Shown: positions 28,246 to 37,307, counted from the stretch's first letter. The stretch: DNA of 64,000 bases from Leptothrix cholodnii SP-6 (GCF_000019785.1 NC_010524.1:2418001-2482000), one strand, 5' to 3'. Numbers and translations are program-made. The notes: generated by a model not told the origin, from the letters alone.

Positions 28246-28626
28246 TCACTTGGATCGGTGCTGCTCGGCCTGCTCGGCAAACCACACCAGCGCCTCGTCC
28301 TCCATCACCCGCAGATCGGCAAACGCCTGCGCCTCGTCGGCCGGCGAGATGCCCACCCGCGAGCACACCCAGGCCAGCGGCCCGTAGTCCAGCCCGATCA
28401 CACCGCCACTGGCGGTGCGCCACTGGGTCTGCATCGCGTCGAACAGCGTGTAGGCGGGTTGGTGCTCGGGCCATAGCTCAGTGGTGTCCTGGTTGGCCTG
28501 CGTGGCGCGGCCAGTGAAATCGGCCGCATCCGGGTCGGTGGTGCCGAAGGCGGCCAGCGCGGCGTCGTAGTCGCTGCGCGCGGCAGCGGTGGGGCGCGGT
28601 GGCCCGGCGAGCACCGCGCGGGCCAC
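28246..28626 (-). CDS. Tail assembly chaperone T part (lambda GT-like, DUF1799)
   Basis: 126 aa from a GTG at 28626, but probably made mainly as a C-terminal extension of the upstream chaperone through the -1 frameshift at 28635-28641: after slipping, the ribosome enters exactly this frame. Contains ELWPEHQPAYTLFDAMQTQWR and GLDYGPLAWVCS, DUF1799-like. In lambda, G and GT bring tape measure and tube subunits together. Confidence 0.75.
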   Translation of the reverse strand: MARAVLAGPPRPTAAARSDYDAALAAFGTTDPDAADFTGRATQANQDTTELWPEHQPAYTLFDAMQTQWRTASGGVIGLDYGPLAWVCSRVGISPADEAQAFADLRVMEDEALVWFAEQAEQHRSK

Positions 28627-28631
28627 CGCCC

Positions 28632-28982
28632 TCAGTTTTTTGCGCGGCTCGTTTCCAGCGCAGCGCGGTAGCCGTCGTAGATCTCTTGCGCCGACGGCGG
28701 GTAGGCATCGAGCAGCCTCTGCAGCGCCTCGGGCGAGTACAGCGCGTCGGTGCCGTCGTCGTTGATCGGGCCAGACCAGGCCTCGATCACCTCGTCGAGG
28801 TACTGCACGCTGCTGAGCGTGACGCCGTCCCGGGCCATCAGGCCGGGCTTCTTCACCCAGGCATCGAGCGCCGCAACGCCCTTGTGCCGGAAGGTGAACT
28901 CGACCTTGGCGCCTTCGGCACTGCCGGCCACCGTGAGCGCGACGGTGTGCTTGAACGTGGGGTTCGGTTTGAGCTTGATCAT
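28632..28982 (-). CDS. Tail assembly chaperone G part
   Basis: 116 aa between the tube gene and the T part, the position of lambda G. Small and acidic at its C-terminus (YPPSAQEIYDGYRAALETSRAKN). Ends in codons GCA AAA AAC TGA, a canonical slippery heptamer at the stop, so a fraction of ribosomes should continue into the next gene. Confidence 0.8.
   Translation of the reverse strand: MIKLKPNPTFKHTVALTVAGSAEGAKVEFTFRHKGVAALDAWVKKPGLMARDGVTLSSVQYLDEVIEAWSGPINDDGTDALYSPEALQRLLDAYPPSAQEIYDGYRAALETSRAKN
28635..28641 (-). other. Programmed -1 ribosomal frameshift site A AAA AAC
   Basis: The zero frame reads GCA AAA AAC TGA. The heptamer A AAA AAC fits X XXX YYZ. A -1 slip yields AAA AAA CTG AGG GCG GTG, the frame of the 28246-28626 gene, producing a G-T fusion of about 245 residues. 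Location between tube and tape-measure genes is where such sites are conserved in siphophages. Confidence 0.8.
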
Positions 28983-28992
28983 GGCCAGCGCC

Positions 28993-29958
28993 TCAGATGC
29001 AGAAGATGCGGAACTCGTCGTTGTTGGCCGCCGGCCGCAGGGTGAAGCCCAGCTTGTCGATCATCACCGGGCCATCCTGCTGGTCATCCACGCTGGTGAT
29101 CACGCCCACCGGTGCGTAGACACCCACCTTGCGACCACCCACCGAGCCGTGCACCAGGCCGAAGGCTCGGGTGGTGCCGGCATGCATGTCGGCCTTGAAC
29201 GCCGCGTGCGCGGTGCCGCCCAGGTCGGCGGTGATCTGCGCGCTCGGGTTGCGGCCGTAGATGCCCACCGACTCCACCTGCACCAGCTCGATGTCCTGAA
29301 CGTCGTTGGCCATGTCGATTTCGAGCGACTTGAACGCGTACTGGGTGCCGCCGGCGAGTGCACCGGCGCTGTAGGTGACGGGGCCGATCGACAGCGGGGT
29401 GGTGAACGCAGGCCCCACCGCCTCGGCACGGATCCAGGCCGTGAGCGTGGGCGTCACCAGGCCCGATGCCGCCGAGCTGGTGACCAGGCCGGTGAACGTG
29501 AAGTCCAGGCTCGGCACCTTGCCGACGCTCATCGAGACCTTCACCGTGCCGGCGCAGAACGTGAACTTCTCGAGCCGGTTGTTGATGTAGGCCCAGATCG
29601 TCAGCGTCTTGAGCGCCGTCGATGCGGGCAGGTAGTCCACCCGGGCGGTCGCAGTCACGGTCTCGCTGAAACCGCAGGCCTGCAGCAGGTCGCCCCACTG
29701 CGGCGCGGTGCCCAGCGTGCCGCTGGCCTGCATCTCGCAGCTGAAGCTGATCGTGCCGCGGCGCGTGTACGGCAGCTTGTCAGGCGCCGAGAAGCCGCCG
29801 GTGATGACGTCGCGCTCGGCGAACTTCTCCTCGATCTTGGCCGAGAGGTTGGTCACGCGGATCGCCACGGCGTCCGCGGTGTTGGTGGGCGCCGAATCGG
29901 TGCCGCTGGTCACCTCGATCTTGGCGAGGATGACGCTGTTCTGAATGCTGCCGGCCAT
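28993..29958 (-). CDS. Major tail tube protein (siphovirus type)
   Basis: 321 aa, beta-rich, Thr/Ser/Ala/Val-rich. N-terminal EVTSGTDSAPTNTADAVAIRV and middle GTLGTAPQWGDLLQACGFSETV are typical of tail tube proteins of transposable siphophages. It replaces the sheath and tube pair found in Mu at this position, so the tail is non-contractile. Confidence 0.8.
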   Translation of the reverse strand: MAGSIQNSVILAKIEVTSGTDSAPTNTADAVAIRVTNLSAKIEEKFAERDVITGGFSAPDKLPYTRRGTISFSCEMQASGTLGTAPQWGDLLQACGFSETVTATARVDYLPASTALKTLTIWAYINNRLEKFTFCAGTVKVSMSVGKVPSLDFTFTGLVTSSAASGLVTPTLTAWIRAEAVGPAFTTPLSIGPVTYSAGALAGGTQYAFKSLEIDMANDVQDIELVQVESVGIYGRNPSAQITADLGGTAHAAFKADMHAGTTRAFGLVHGSVGGRKVGVYAPVGVITSVDDQQDGPVMIDKLGFTLRPAANNDEFRIFCI

Positions 29959-29996
29959 GCTGGGCTCCTGTCAGGTGTGGGGTCTGGGGCCGGCGC

Positions 29997-30215
29997 TCAG
30001 CGGCCGGTCTTGCGCGGCACGAGGTCCGGCACGATCTCCGGGTCGGGCTCGGCCGGGGCATCGCCCCACTGCAGGCCGGCGGCCTTGGCGGTGGCTGCAT
30101 CGCCAGGCGTCAAGCCGCCGTCGGCGTCGCGCAGCCAGCTGCCGCCGCACGGCGGGTTGAGTTCGATCACCTTGCCGGTCTCGGCGTCGATGACGGGTGC
30201 GATGCGCTTGTCCAT
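29997..30215 (-). CDS. DUF2635 phage protein (Mu gp38-like)
   Basis: 72 aa. Contains ETGKVIELNPPCGGSWLRDADGG-type sequence near the N-terminus (residues 12-34), the DUF2635 pattern of Mu-like prophages, encoded between the tail terminator region and the tail tube or sheath. Function unknown. Confidence 0.75.
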   Translation of the reverse strand: MDKRIAPVIDAETGKVIELNPPCGGSWLRDADGGLTPGDAATAKAAGLQWGDAPAEPDPEIVPDLVPRKTGR

Positions 30216-30248
30216 GAGCGGCTCCAGATCAGTGTGTGCAAAGGGGTT

Positions 30249-30710
30249 TCAGTGACGGGGGGCCAGACTGGCGCCCACGGTCTCGTGCGTGATGGCCAGC
30301 TTCCACTGCGCCATCGCGAAATTCGGGCTGTTCGGGCCGCCTTCGATCACGCCCCAGGTCACCTCGGGGTCGAGGTCGATGGACTGGGCGCCCAGCGCCG
30401 CAGCGCTCAGCGTGTCCAGGCGCTCGGAGATGCCGAGCACCAGGTCATCCAGGGTCGCGTCGGGCGTGTCGCCAGGGGCTGCACGCACCAGGGCGGTCAC
30501 GGCAATGAGGGTCACCCAGGTGCGCGGAGCCCCCGGGCCGGCCAGGTCGTATCGACCCTTGCTCTTGACCAACTGCACGTCCACCCGCGACGGGTATTCA
30601 TTGATCGCCGGGCGCTTGAGGCCGCCGGTGATGCGCCCGCCGGCCAGAGCCGGGGCCTGCGCCATCGCAGCTGCCACGGCGTCGCGCACCAGCGTGAAGG
30701 CCGTGCTCAT
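30249..30710 (-). CDS. Tail completion/terminator-like protein (Mu gp37 position)
   Basis: 153 aa, ATG 30710 overlapping the stop of the DUF1320 gene. Sequence begins MSTAFTLVRDAVAAAMAQAP and has a beta-rich centre (RVDVQLVKSKGRYD, TWVTLIAVTALVRAAPGD), like the small head-tail joining or tail terminator proteins (gpU-like) that follow gp36 in Mu-like phages. A longer frame up to 31412 is an artefact. Function from position and fold impression. Confidence 0.6.
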   Translation of the reverse strand: MSTAFTLVRDAVAAAMAQAPALAGGRITGGLKRPAINEYPSRVDVQLVKSKGRYDLAGPGAPRTWVTLIAVTALVRAAPGDTPDATLDDLVLGISERLDTLSAAALGAQSIDLDPEVTWGVIEGGPNSPNFAMAQWKLAITHETVGASLAPRH

Positions 30711-31120
30711 GACTCGCGCCCGAACACCTTGCTGCCCGCATCGAACAGCACCGCACCGGCACCGCTGACCGGCGGCGCGGCCGAAGGCGCCACCACCACC
30801 ACGTCGCCGCGCGCCACCTTGACCAGGTAGGCCAGTGCGTCTTCGTAGTCGCGACGGGCCGGTTCGTCTGCCGAGCTGCCGAGCAGGCGATACCAGCAGA
30901 TCGAGCAGGCATGCACCTTCAGGATCGCCGGCCAGGCCGCCAGCGGCAGCTCGTAGCGGCCGATCAGGTAGCCGTCGATCTCGGCATCGGCGTCGGCCAG
31001 CTTGGCGGCGATCACCGCCGGCCGGATCGCGCCGAGCAGCGGCTCCTCGATGTCGGTGAGCTGCTGCAGGCGCGGCGACCCGAAGCGGTCGATCATGTCC
31101 TGCTGCGTGGCGTAGGGCAT
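30707..31120 (-). CDS. DUF1320 head-completion protein (Mu gp36-like)
   Basis: 137 aa. MPYATQQDMIDRFG and DAEIDGYLIGRYELPL are diagnostic for DUF1320 of Mu gp36. Thought to be a head-tail connector component. Overlaps the following gene by 4 bp. Confidence 0.85.
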   Translation of the reverse strand: MPYATQQDMIDRFGSPRLQQLTDIEEPLLGAIRPAVIAAKLADADAEIDGYLIGRYELPLAAWPAILKVHACSICWYRLLGSSADEPARRDYEDALAYLVKVARGDVVVVAPSAAPPVSGAGAVLFDAGSKVFGRES

Positions 31121-31129
31121 GGCGGCGCG

Positions 31130-31348
31130 TTACTCGACCTGGCCGACTTCGCCGTCGGGCGTGATCTCGGCGTTCTGCACCAGCAGCAGCGGCTCGGCCT
31201 TGAGCGCCGCGATCTGCGCATCGCTGAGTTCGCTGATGGCCACCGTGGTGGGCTGCGCGCTCCAGTCGCGGCCAGCGCGCCAGAGGTTGCCGCGCGGGCT
31301 GCGGCTGGTGACGGTGATGGCAGGGAGGGTCTTCGGCTTGGTGGCCAT
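31130..31348 (-). CDS. HI1506-like small phage protein (Mu gp35-like)
   Basis: 72 aa, ATG 31348. ITVTSRSPRGNLWRAGRDW and ISELSDAQIAALKAEPLLLV match the pattern of the small protein encoded between capsid and DUF1320 in Mu-like phages (HI1506-related). Role unknown; starts ten bases before the DUF1320 gene. Confidence 0.7.
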   Translation of the reverse strand: MATKPKTLPAITVTSRSPRGNLWRAGRDWSAQPTTVAISELSDAQIAALKAEPLLLVQNAEITPDGEVGQVE

Positions 31349-31475
31349 GCGTGGCTCCGGTCGGGATGGGTTGGCGCGGCACTTCGGCAGATGTCGTGCG
31401 CGCACCAGTCACAAAGGGCTATCCCGTGCGCCACCTGCCGGCGCTCGGGGTCATCGCGTCGTCGTGAGTCCGGCG

Positions 31476-32357
31476 TTACAGCAGTTCGGGCGCCTCGATC
31501 ACCTGCAGACGGCCCTTGAGCACGTTGCTCTCGCCGTTGCTGATCAGCTCCTTGCCGAAGATCGCGCGGGCGGTCTCGGCCAGGGTCGGGCTGCACACCA
31601 GGTGGGTCGGGGTGATCTTGAGCGGCTTGCCACTCTCGCCGCGCTGGCTGGCCATCGCGGTCAGCGTTGCGGTGATGTTGGTGGCGTCGAGCGTCTGCTT
31701 GCTGGCGAACGCGAGCTGCCAGAACGGGCTGTAGCCCACGCCCGCGCGGCCGTCGACGCCCCAGACGTACTCGCTCTTGAAGAACACGTTCGGGTCGGTC
31801 TCGCTGAAGAGCTTGACCATGTTGAACGCCTTGCGCGGCTGCCAGATCACCGGCTTGTAGACCTTGCTCGCGTCGATGATGTACCAGGCCTCGCCCGCGC
31901 CACCCATGTGGTTGCTCACCACGCCCGAGCCCACAGGGTGGTCGGTGTCGAAGAAGTACTGGCCATCGGGGCCCAGCGTGGTGAAGCCGGCCTTGAGGGT
32001 CGGGAAAATCTGGTCGGCCGGGAACGAAGCCACGTTCAGGCCCATGTTCTCGAACATCGGGCCGTAGACACCGTAGGCATCGTCATCCACCGCGGTGCGG
32101 GGCACGCCCTGGGTCTGCTCGTAGGACTTGTTCTTGATCGAGAACTCGCCCTTGGCCAGGTTCTGGATCACGCGATCGCCCACCCACTCGCGGATGGCGC
32201 CCACGTCCTTCAGGTACGGGTAGATGTTCTCGGCCGAGGCGCTCGGGACGGTCATCGCGACGGCGTCCCACGCGGTCACGGCGCGGGCCAGGCCCGCCTG
32301 GAAACGCATGTCGACGGTCTGCGCGAGCAGGGCAAGGGTGGCGGCGTTGAGGATCAT
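31476..32357 (-). CDS. Major capsid protein (Mu gpT-like)
   Basis: 293 aa. MILNAATLALLAQTVDMRFQ opening, GEFSIKNKSYEQTQGVPR and the long FNMVKLFSETDPNVFFKSEYVWGVDGR part are characteristic of Mu gpT major head subunits. Directly follows the head decoration-like and protease genes, the conserved Mu order I-(Z)-T. Confidence 0.92.
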   Translation of the reverse strand: MILNAATLALLAQTVDMRFQAGLARAVTAWDAVAMTVPSASAENIYPYLKDVGAIREWVGDRVIQNLAKGEFSIKNKSYEQTQGVPRTAVDDDAYGVYGPMFENMGLNVASFPADQIFPTLKAGFTTLGPDGQYFFDTDHPVGSGVVSNHMGGAGEAWYIIDASKVYKPVIWQPRKAFNMVKLFSETDPNVFFKSEYVWGVDGRAGVGYSPFWQLAFASKQTLDATNITATLTAMASQRGESGKPLKITPTHLVCSPTLAETARAIFGKELISNGESNVLKGRLQVIEAPELL

Positions 32358-32398
32358 GTCAGGTGCTCCGGTGTGGGGTTGCTGCGGCTGCGGTCAGG

Positions 32399-32812
32399 TC
32401 AGGAGAAGCTGACCCACACGCCATCGGTGTCGACGTCGAACACCACGCCCGCGGCGCTGCGCGTGCTGGTTCCGTTGGTCTTGGCCACGGTCTGGTTGTC
32501 GACGATGAAGCAGGTGCTGCCCACGTCGGCCAGGGCGATCAGGTCGGTCGAGGCGCTGTTGGCAAACGGGCCGTAGACGCCGTTCTGCACCTCGCCCTTG
32601 ACGGCGCCGGCTGCGCCCGTGGCGTTGTTGTAGTTGCCCATGCTCACGCCCACGCACTTGAGCGTGGTGGAGGTGGCGCCGTTGACGAGCTCGCCGGCGG
32701 CGTTGAGGCAGGCGATCACGCCCGCCGGAATCACAGCGGCGGCCGCGAGGCCAAACACACGCTGGCGGCCCGAGCGGGCCTTGGTGTTGCGGTCAGTGGT
32801 GGTGGCGGTCAT
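32399..32812 (-). CDS. Capsid cement/decoration-like protein
   Basis: 137 aa between protease and major capsid. Small, beta-rich, with GVIACLNAAGELVNGAT and FIVDNQTVAKTNGTSTRSAAGVVFDVD-type strands; resembles DUF2190-type capsid stabilising proteins. Assignment from position and composition. Confidence 0.6.
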   Translation of the reverse strand: MTATTTDRNTKARSGRQRVFGLAAAAVIPAGVIACLNAAGELVNGATSTTLKCVGVSMGNYNNATGAAGAVKGEVQNGVYGPFANSASTDLIALADVGSTCFIVDNQTVAKTNGTSTRSAAGVVFDVDTDGVWVSFS

Positions 32813-32865
32813 GAGTGACTCCGGGGGATCAGATCAGGGGTACAGGGTGGCGCGGCGCGAGCGGG

Positions 32866-33987
32866 TCAGGCCTTCTTGCCGTACTGCTTCAGCCAGGCCT
32901 CTTCGGTGATGCCCATCAGCGTCAGCACCTTCTTGGTTTCGGCGTTGAGCGCCACCACGCCATCGGCGCCGGGCTCCACGCCGTTGGTCTGCCCGCCGGC
33001 ACCGGGCAGCAGCTTCGGCGCGGTGGAAAGGAAGCCTTGCAGCGCCGTCAGATCCTTCTTGCCCAGCTGGGTGGCCCAGTCCTTCAGGGCCGGCAGCAGC
33101 CGGCCGTCGGTGAGGCCTTGAGCCACCAGCGCCTCGACCTGGTTGCCGGTCGACTGCGCGCTGAGCGCGGCCACCTGGGCTTGCAGGGCGGTGATGGCCG
33201 ACAGGGCGGCGGCGTCGCCACCCTTGAGCGTGGTGACGGCTTGCAGTGCGGCGGCTTCGTCGGCGCCGGGCTTCAGGCCCAGTGCCGTGACGAGCGCACC
33301 GCTGAGTGCGGTGGGCTGGCCCGCCTTGTCCTTGAGCGCGCCGGCCTCGGCCTTGAGCGCGGTAACGGCGTTGAGCGCCTCGGTTTCGTTGGCGTCGGCC
33401 TTGAGGCCGAAGGCGGCGATGAGTGCAGCGAGAAGAGTCACTTCGGTCTCCGGTGATTGCGTAGGGGTGTGGAACTGGGAAGACAGGTGCGCAGCCAGAT
33501 CGCGGCCGATCGGCTCCATGCCCATCAAGGCGGGGTAGTTGGTGATGGCGGCCATCAGCACGCCGGTGATGCGGCCGGCCGGGTCGAACGTGATCACCGG
33601 GCTGACGTAGCGGTAGGCACCGCCCTCGATCCAGCCCTGGGCCTGCTCGGTCCAGCGCACGTCGGTGGCAAACAGGCCGATGCCGGCGCGCCACTCGAAC
33701 TGCGTGGCCCAGCCAGCGGCGGGTGCCGGCTGGCCGTTGACCTCGGCGCGGAGGGTCTGGTGATCGACGTCGAAGACGAAGGCGCTCTTGGCAGATGCGG
33801 CGGTCAGGTCGGCCGCCAGCTTGGCGCCCTGGGCATCGCTCAGCGTCCAGGCCTTGCCGTTGCCAGGCCGGCCGTCGCGGGCGGCGAACTCGCCCGCGGG
33901 CAGCAGTTGCACCTCGGCCTGCGCGCCCAGGCTCAGGGCCGCGGCAAGCAGTGCGATGTAGGTGGAACGGGGCTTTCTGGAAGGCAT
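32866..33987 (-). CDS. Prohead protease/scaffold (Mu gpI-like)
   Basis: 373 aa. N-terminal protease part contains LLPAGEFAARDGRPG and FVFDVDHQTLRAEVNGQPAP, the Mu I signature with catalytic His; the C-terminal Ala/Leu/Lys-rich helices match the scaffold Z read in the same frame. The hydrophobic N-terminus looks like a signal peptide but is common in this family. It is first in a late operon: the 15-bp late element lies exactly 50 bp before its ATG. Confidence 0.88.
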   Translation of the reverse strand: MPSRKPRSTYIALLAAALSLGAQAEVQLLPAGEFAARDGRPGNGKAWTLSDAQGAKLAADLTAASAKSAFVFDVDHQTLRAEVNGQPAPAAGWATQFEWRAGIGLFATDVRWTEQAQGWIEGGAYRYVSPVITFDPAGRITGVLMAAITNYPALMGMEPIGRDLAAHLSSQFHTPTQSPETEVTLLAALIAAFGLKADANETEALNAVTALKAEAGALKDKAGQPTALSGALVTALGLKPGADEAAALQAVTTLKGGDAAALSAITALQAQVAALSAQSTGNQVEALVAQGLTDGRLLPALKDWATQLGKKDLTALQGFLSTAPKLLPGAGGQTNGVEPGADGVVALNAETKKVLTLMGITEEAWLKQYGKKA

Positions 33988-34022
33988 GCCGGCATCGTGC
34001 CGGCGGGGTCCAGAAGGCGGGA

Positions 34023-34037
34023 GAGGAACCGGTTCAG
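34023..34037 (-). promoter_or_regulatory. Late-promoter-like element, copy C (before protease gene)
   Basis: CTGAACCGGTTCCTC on the minus strand, containing the 10-bp palindrome GAACCGGTTC, begins 50 bp upstream of ATG 33987. Identical 15-mers occur at 40472-40486 and 45211-45225 with the same 50-bp distance to an ATG. Candidate binding site of the Mor/C-like activator. Confidence 0.65.
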
Positions 34038-34053
34038 GCGTTGAGGGCGCCTG

Positions 34054-34632
34054 TCAGAACAACGTGGTCAGGAAGCGATCCACCTCGGCCAGCACATCGG
34101 CCGTGTCCTCGCCGCCCAGGCGCCCGGTCTGGGGGTCAGCGGTCAGCAGCCCGCGGCGTGGCATCTTCTGCTTCCCGCCTTGGGTCTGGGTGCCGAACTC
34201 GTGGAGCATGGCCACCTGCCACTTGCCGCCCGGCGTGGCGCGGTTGAAGCCGATGTCCACGAAGTCGTCACCGGAGTTTCGGGTGAGGCTGTTGCGCAGC
34301 TGGCCGGTGCGGATCAGCAAGGTGCCGGGCATCGTGGCGTCCTGCTCGCCGGCACGCAGCGAGGCCCAGCCCTCCTTGGTCGGCTTGCGCGGCTGGCCCT
34401 TGCTGTTGTGGGTGAGGGCATAGAACTGCGGCGTCAGCGCGCTGATCGGCGCCCAGCGCTGGCCGCTGGGGTCGGTCTTGGTGTCGAAGCGGATGTTGAT
34501 GTTGGCCTGCAGCACCGCGCCCACGCTGTCGAGCAGCTCGCGCGGCTGGGCCAGCGCCTGCACCGCGGCATCGAGCGCGGCCTGCAGCTCGGCGCCGCTG
34601 ACCGTGATGCTGATGAGGCGCTCTGTGCTCAT
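34054..34632 (-). CDS. Phage virion morphogenesis protein (Mu gpG-like)
   Basis: 192 aa, ATG 34632. Contains INIRFDTKTDPSGQRWAPIS and LLIRTGQLRNSLT, diagnostic of the phage virion morphogenesis family (Mu G, P2 S). Helps tail attachment or completion. Ends just before late element C, so it closes the packaging/portal operon. Confidence 0.88.
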   Translation of the reverse strand: MSTERLISITVSGAELQAALDAAVQALAQPRELLDSVGAVLQANINIRFDTKTDPSGQRWAPISALTPQFYALTHNSKGQPRKPTKEGWASLRAGEQDATMPGTLLIRTGQLRNSLTRNSGDDFVDIGFNRATPGGKWQVAMLHEFGTQTQGGKQKMPRRGLLTADPQTGRLGGEDTADVLAEVDRFLTTLF

Positions 34633-34637
34633 CGCCG

Positions 34638-35393
34638 TCAGCCCCGCAGCACCGGCCGCGGCGCGCGCGGGTTGTAGCCGAAGCCGGGATCCACGCCGCG
34701 CGGCACCTTGCTGACCTCGCCGGTGCGCTTGTTGGTGAACTCGACCCACTCGGTGGGCGGCGCCTCGGTCTTGACGGGCAGCCCGGCGGCGCGCAGCTTG
34801 TCGAGGCCACGCTGGTCGATGGCGTAGGCGTGGCATCGGCAGCGCCACCCGCACGGTGGGTAATGCGTGTCCCACCACGGGTCATCCACGGGCAGCGCCA
34901 GGCCATCCCACGGCCGGTGCGAGTTGCGCACCTGCTCGTCGCGCATGGTCCGGTAGATCACGAAGGGCAGGCGCGCCTTGCTGCGCTCGATGCCGGCCCA
35001 GCGCCCGGCCGCGTAGCTCTGCCGCGTGTTGACCTCGAAGATCAGCTGCAGGCGCTTGGGATCGAAGGTGGTGCTGACCTTCTCGCCGGTGGCGGTGTCG
35101 ACCACCTGGCGCTTGCCCCACCATCCCGCCGCCTCGAAGCGCTGCTGGATCGTGTCCGCCCAGTCCCGAAAATCGGTGCCGGCCTCGATCGCCTTGTCGA
35201 GCTCGGCACGCACGAAGTCGAGCAGGTCGGTTTCAGCCAGGCGGCTGATCGTGAAAGCGCGGGTGTGCTCCACGTGCCACAAGTCCTGCCAGCTGAAGGT
35301 GGTCTCCAGCAGGCCACGAGCCTGGAATGCGGCCATTGCTTCCTCGGGCGCAACGGCGCCGAGGGTGAAGTCGGTGGGGATGGGCGTCGGCAT
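34638..35393 (-). CDS. Minor head / head morphogenesis protein (Mu gp30, SPP1 gp7 type)
   Basis: 251 aa. Opens with FTLGAVAPEEAMAAFQARGL; the C-terminal PPCGWRCRCHAYAID is the Cys-rich signature of this head morphogenesis family, with DEQVRNSHRPWDGLALP before it. Lies three bases after the portal gene, as in Mu (gp29-gp30). Shorter than Mu gp30. Confidence 0.9.
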   Translation of the reverse strand: MPTPIPTDFTLGAVAPEEAMAAFQARGLLETTFSWQDLWHVEHTRAFTISRLAETDLLDFVRAELDKAIEAGTDFRDWADTIQQRFEAAGWWGKRQVVDTATGEKVSTTFDPKRLQLIFEVNTRQSYAAGRWAGIERSKARLPFVIYRTMRDEQVRNSHRPWDGLALPVDDPWWDTHYPPCGWRCRCHAYAIDQRGLDKLRAAGLPVKTEAPPTEWVEFTNKRTGEVSKVPRGVDPGFGYNPRAPRPVLRG

Positions 35394-35395
35394 GG

Positions 35396-37150
35396 TCAGA
35401 CGAGCTCGTCGCCGCTGAGGTCGAGATCCGCCTCGCCCGCCAGCCTGGCCACGAACGTGGCGCGCGCCACGCGCTCGGCCAGCGGCGCGTCATCCATCTG
35501 CTTGGCGATCTTGGGCAGGCGGTCGCGGAAGGCCTGCAGGCTTTCGCCTGATGCAAGGGCCTTGTCGATTTCGGCCATCAAGGGCTCGACCAGCGCGGCC
35601 ATCACCGGCTGCCAATCACTCAGCGCGGAGTCGACCAGGTCGTCGAGCGCATCACGCGGCGCCGGCGCGGGTGGCGTGGTGCCGGCCAGCGCCACCTGCT
35701 TGACGGCGGCCGCGGCGGGCGGGGCCTTCTTGGCGCGGGTGCGCTTCGCAACGGGCGGCTTCACACCAGGTGGCATGGCGGGGTCTTCGTCGTCTGCCGA
35801 GTCTTCGGCCTCGGGGTCGATCGCACCTGGCGCACCGATCGCAGGCGGCGCGCCGGGCATCGTCGGCGCCGGCGGCCCCTTCAGCACCTCCTCGCCATCA
35901 TCGGCCTCTTCGATCCGCAAGCGCCGGTGCAGATCGCTCACCCCGATGCGCATGCCCGCCGCGGCCAGCTTGGGCAGCGCCTCGGCATAGAGCGCCAGGT
36001 CTTCGGGATCGGGCACGTCGATGCAGAAGCGCGGCAGCCGGCGCGGGTCAGCGCCCGAGATGTTGAAGAGCACCAGCGGCGCGATCAGCTGGCTGGTCAG
36101 CGTGGCGGCCACGCGTTTGGCGTCGCTGCGCAGGATGTCCAGCCGCACCTCGTTGTGCACGTTGCCCAGCGCCTGGCTGCCGCTCTTGCCCTCGCTGCTG
36201 GTGAGCGTCTGGCCCAAGATGATCTTGCTCTGCACGGCGTCCATGCCATCCCACATCGTCTTGAACGGCGCCTCGTTGCCCTGCGCCGCGTTCTGGAAGT
36301 CGATCGCCATCGAGGCCGGGATCACGCCGCCGGCGTTGTGGCCGATGCTGACCACCGCCTGCAGCAGCTTGCGCTTCTCGTCGTCCGACGCCCCGGCCGG
36401 GTACTTGCCCAGGCGCATCGGCAGGCCGTAGATCTCGAGGAACTCGGCCAGGTCGCGCACCGCGTAGTGCTTGAACAGGAACGGCCAGGCCAGCACCCGC
36501 GCCAGGCTGCCGCGCGCCAGGTAGCCGTTGCGGCTCTTGTGCACGTGCAGCAGCCAGCCGTAGGGCTGCAGCGGCACGCCGTACTGGCTGGCGCCGTCGC
36601 GCAGGCGCAGGCTGTTGCGGTCTTCGCCGATGCACAGCCAGCGCTGCGGGCGCGGCGCGAAGCGCGGCTGGCGCGTGCCCTGGTCGAGCTCCCACCACAT
36701 CTCGATCGGCTTGTAGCCCTTGAGCACCGCGTCCATCAGCTCAAGCAGCACGTCTTCTTCGAAGTTCGGGATCTGCTTGATCCAGTCGCGCACCTGGTCG
36801 GCCATTGCCTGCTCGGCCGAGCTGGCGTCGTCGGGCGGCTCCACGTCCCATTCGAGCGTGGTCACGGCGGTCTTGCGCTTGGCGAGCTCCGAGAAGATCT
36901 GTCCGTCGCGCTCTTCCATGTCGTCGGCCAGCTCGAGCTGCGCAGTGATGTCGCCTTGCTCGGCCTGCGTCAGGATGGCGTTGAGCCGTGCCGGCGTGAG
37001 CGCGCGGCCCGGGTGCGCATCGAACTCGCGGTGCAGCCAGCCCACGCGAGCGGCGCCGCCGGTGGCGGATGCTTCGCGCTCGGTCTGTGGCTCGCGGATG
37101 GCGGCCAGGTCGATCGGCTTGCCGTATTGGTCCAGGATCTTCGATGCCAC
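35396..37150 (-). CDS. Portal protein (DUF935, Mu gp29-like)
   Basis: 584 aa. MASKILDQYGKPID opening, DDMEERDGQIFSELAKRKTAV and KGYKPIEMWWELDQG are DUF935 hallmarks. Forms the DNA entry ring of the head. The last 150 residues are Ala/Pro/Lys-rich. The 157-bp gap before it contains two copies of TTTGGATAGA but no gene. Confidence 0.92.
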   Translation of the reverse strand: MASKILDQYGKPIDLAAIREPQTEREASATGGAARVGWLHREFDAHPGRALTPARLNAILTQAEQGDITAQLELADDMEERDGQIFSELAKRKTAVTTLEWDVEPPDDASSAEQAMADQVRDWIKQIPNFEEDVLLELMDAVLKGYKPIEMWWELDQGTRQPRFAPRPQRWLCIGEDRNSLRLRDGASQYGVPLQPYGWLLHVHKSRNGYLARGSLARVLAWPFLFKHYAVRDLAEFLEIYGLPMRLGKYPAGASDDEKRKLLQAVVSIGHNAGGVIPASMAIDFQNAAQGNEAPFKTMWDGMDAVQSKIILGQTLTSSEGKSGSQALGNVHNEVRLDILRSDAKRVAATLTSQLIAPLVLFNISGADPRRLPRFCIDVPDPEDLALYAEALPKLAAAGMRIGVSDLHRRLRIEEADDGEEVLKGPPAPTMPGAPPAIGAPGAIDPEAEDSADDEDPAMPPGVKPPVAKRTRAKKAPPAAAAVKQVALAGTTPPAPAPRDALDDLVDSALSDWQPVMAALVEPLMAEIDKALASGESLQAFRDRLPKIAKQMDDAPLAERVARATFVARLAGEADLDLSGDELV

Positions 37151-37307
37151 GTTGCGGCCCTCGGTTCAGCGTTTTGGATAGAAGGCCGTTTGAGGCCGCA
37201 AAGGGCCGCAGGCATACGCAGATGGCCACTCGCCCCCATGCGGCCGCGCTGGGCCGGTTTGGATAGATTTGGACAGGGGTGTGCGCATGGGGCTGCCCGA
37301 CCCGGCG

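Noticed and set aside
32866..33987. Protease as a secreted host protein because of its signal-like N-terminus
   Set aside because: The rest is the Mu I/Z protease-scaffold in the correct capsid gene order; hydrophobic N-termini are common in this family.
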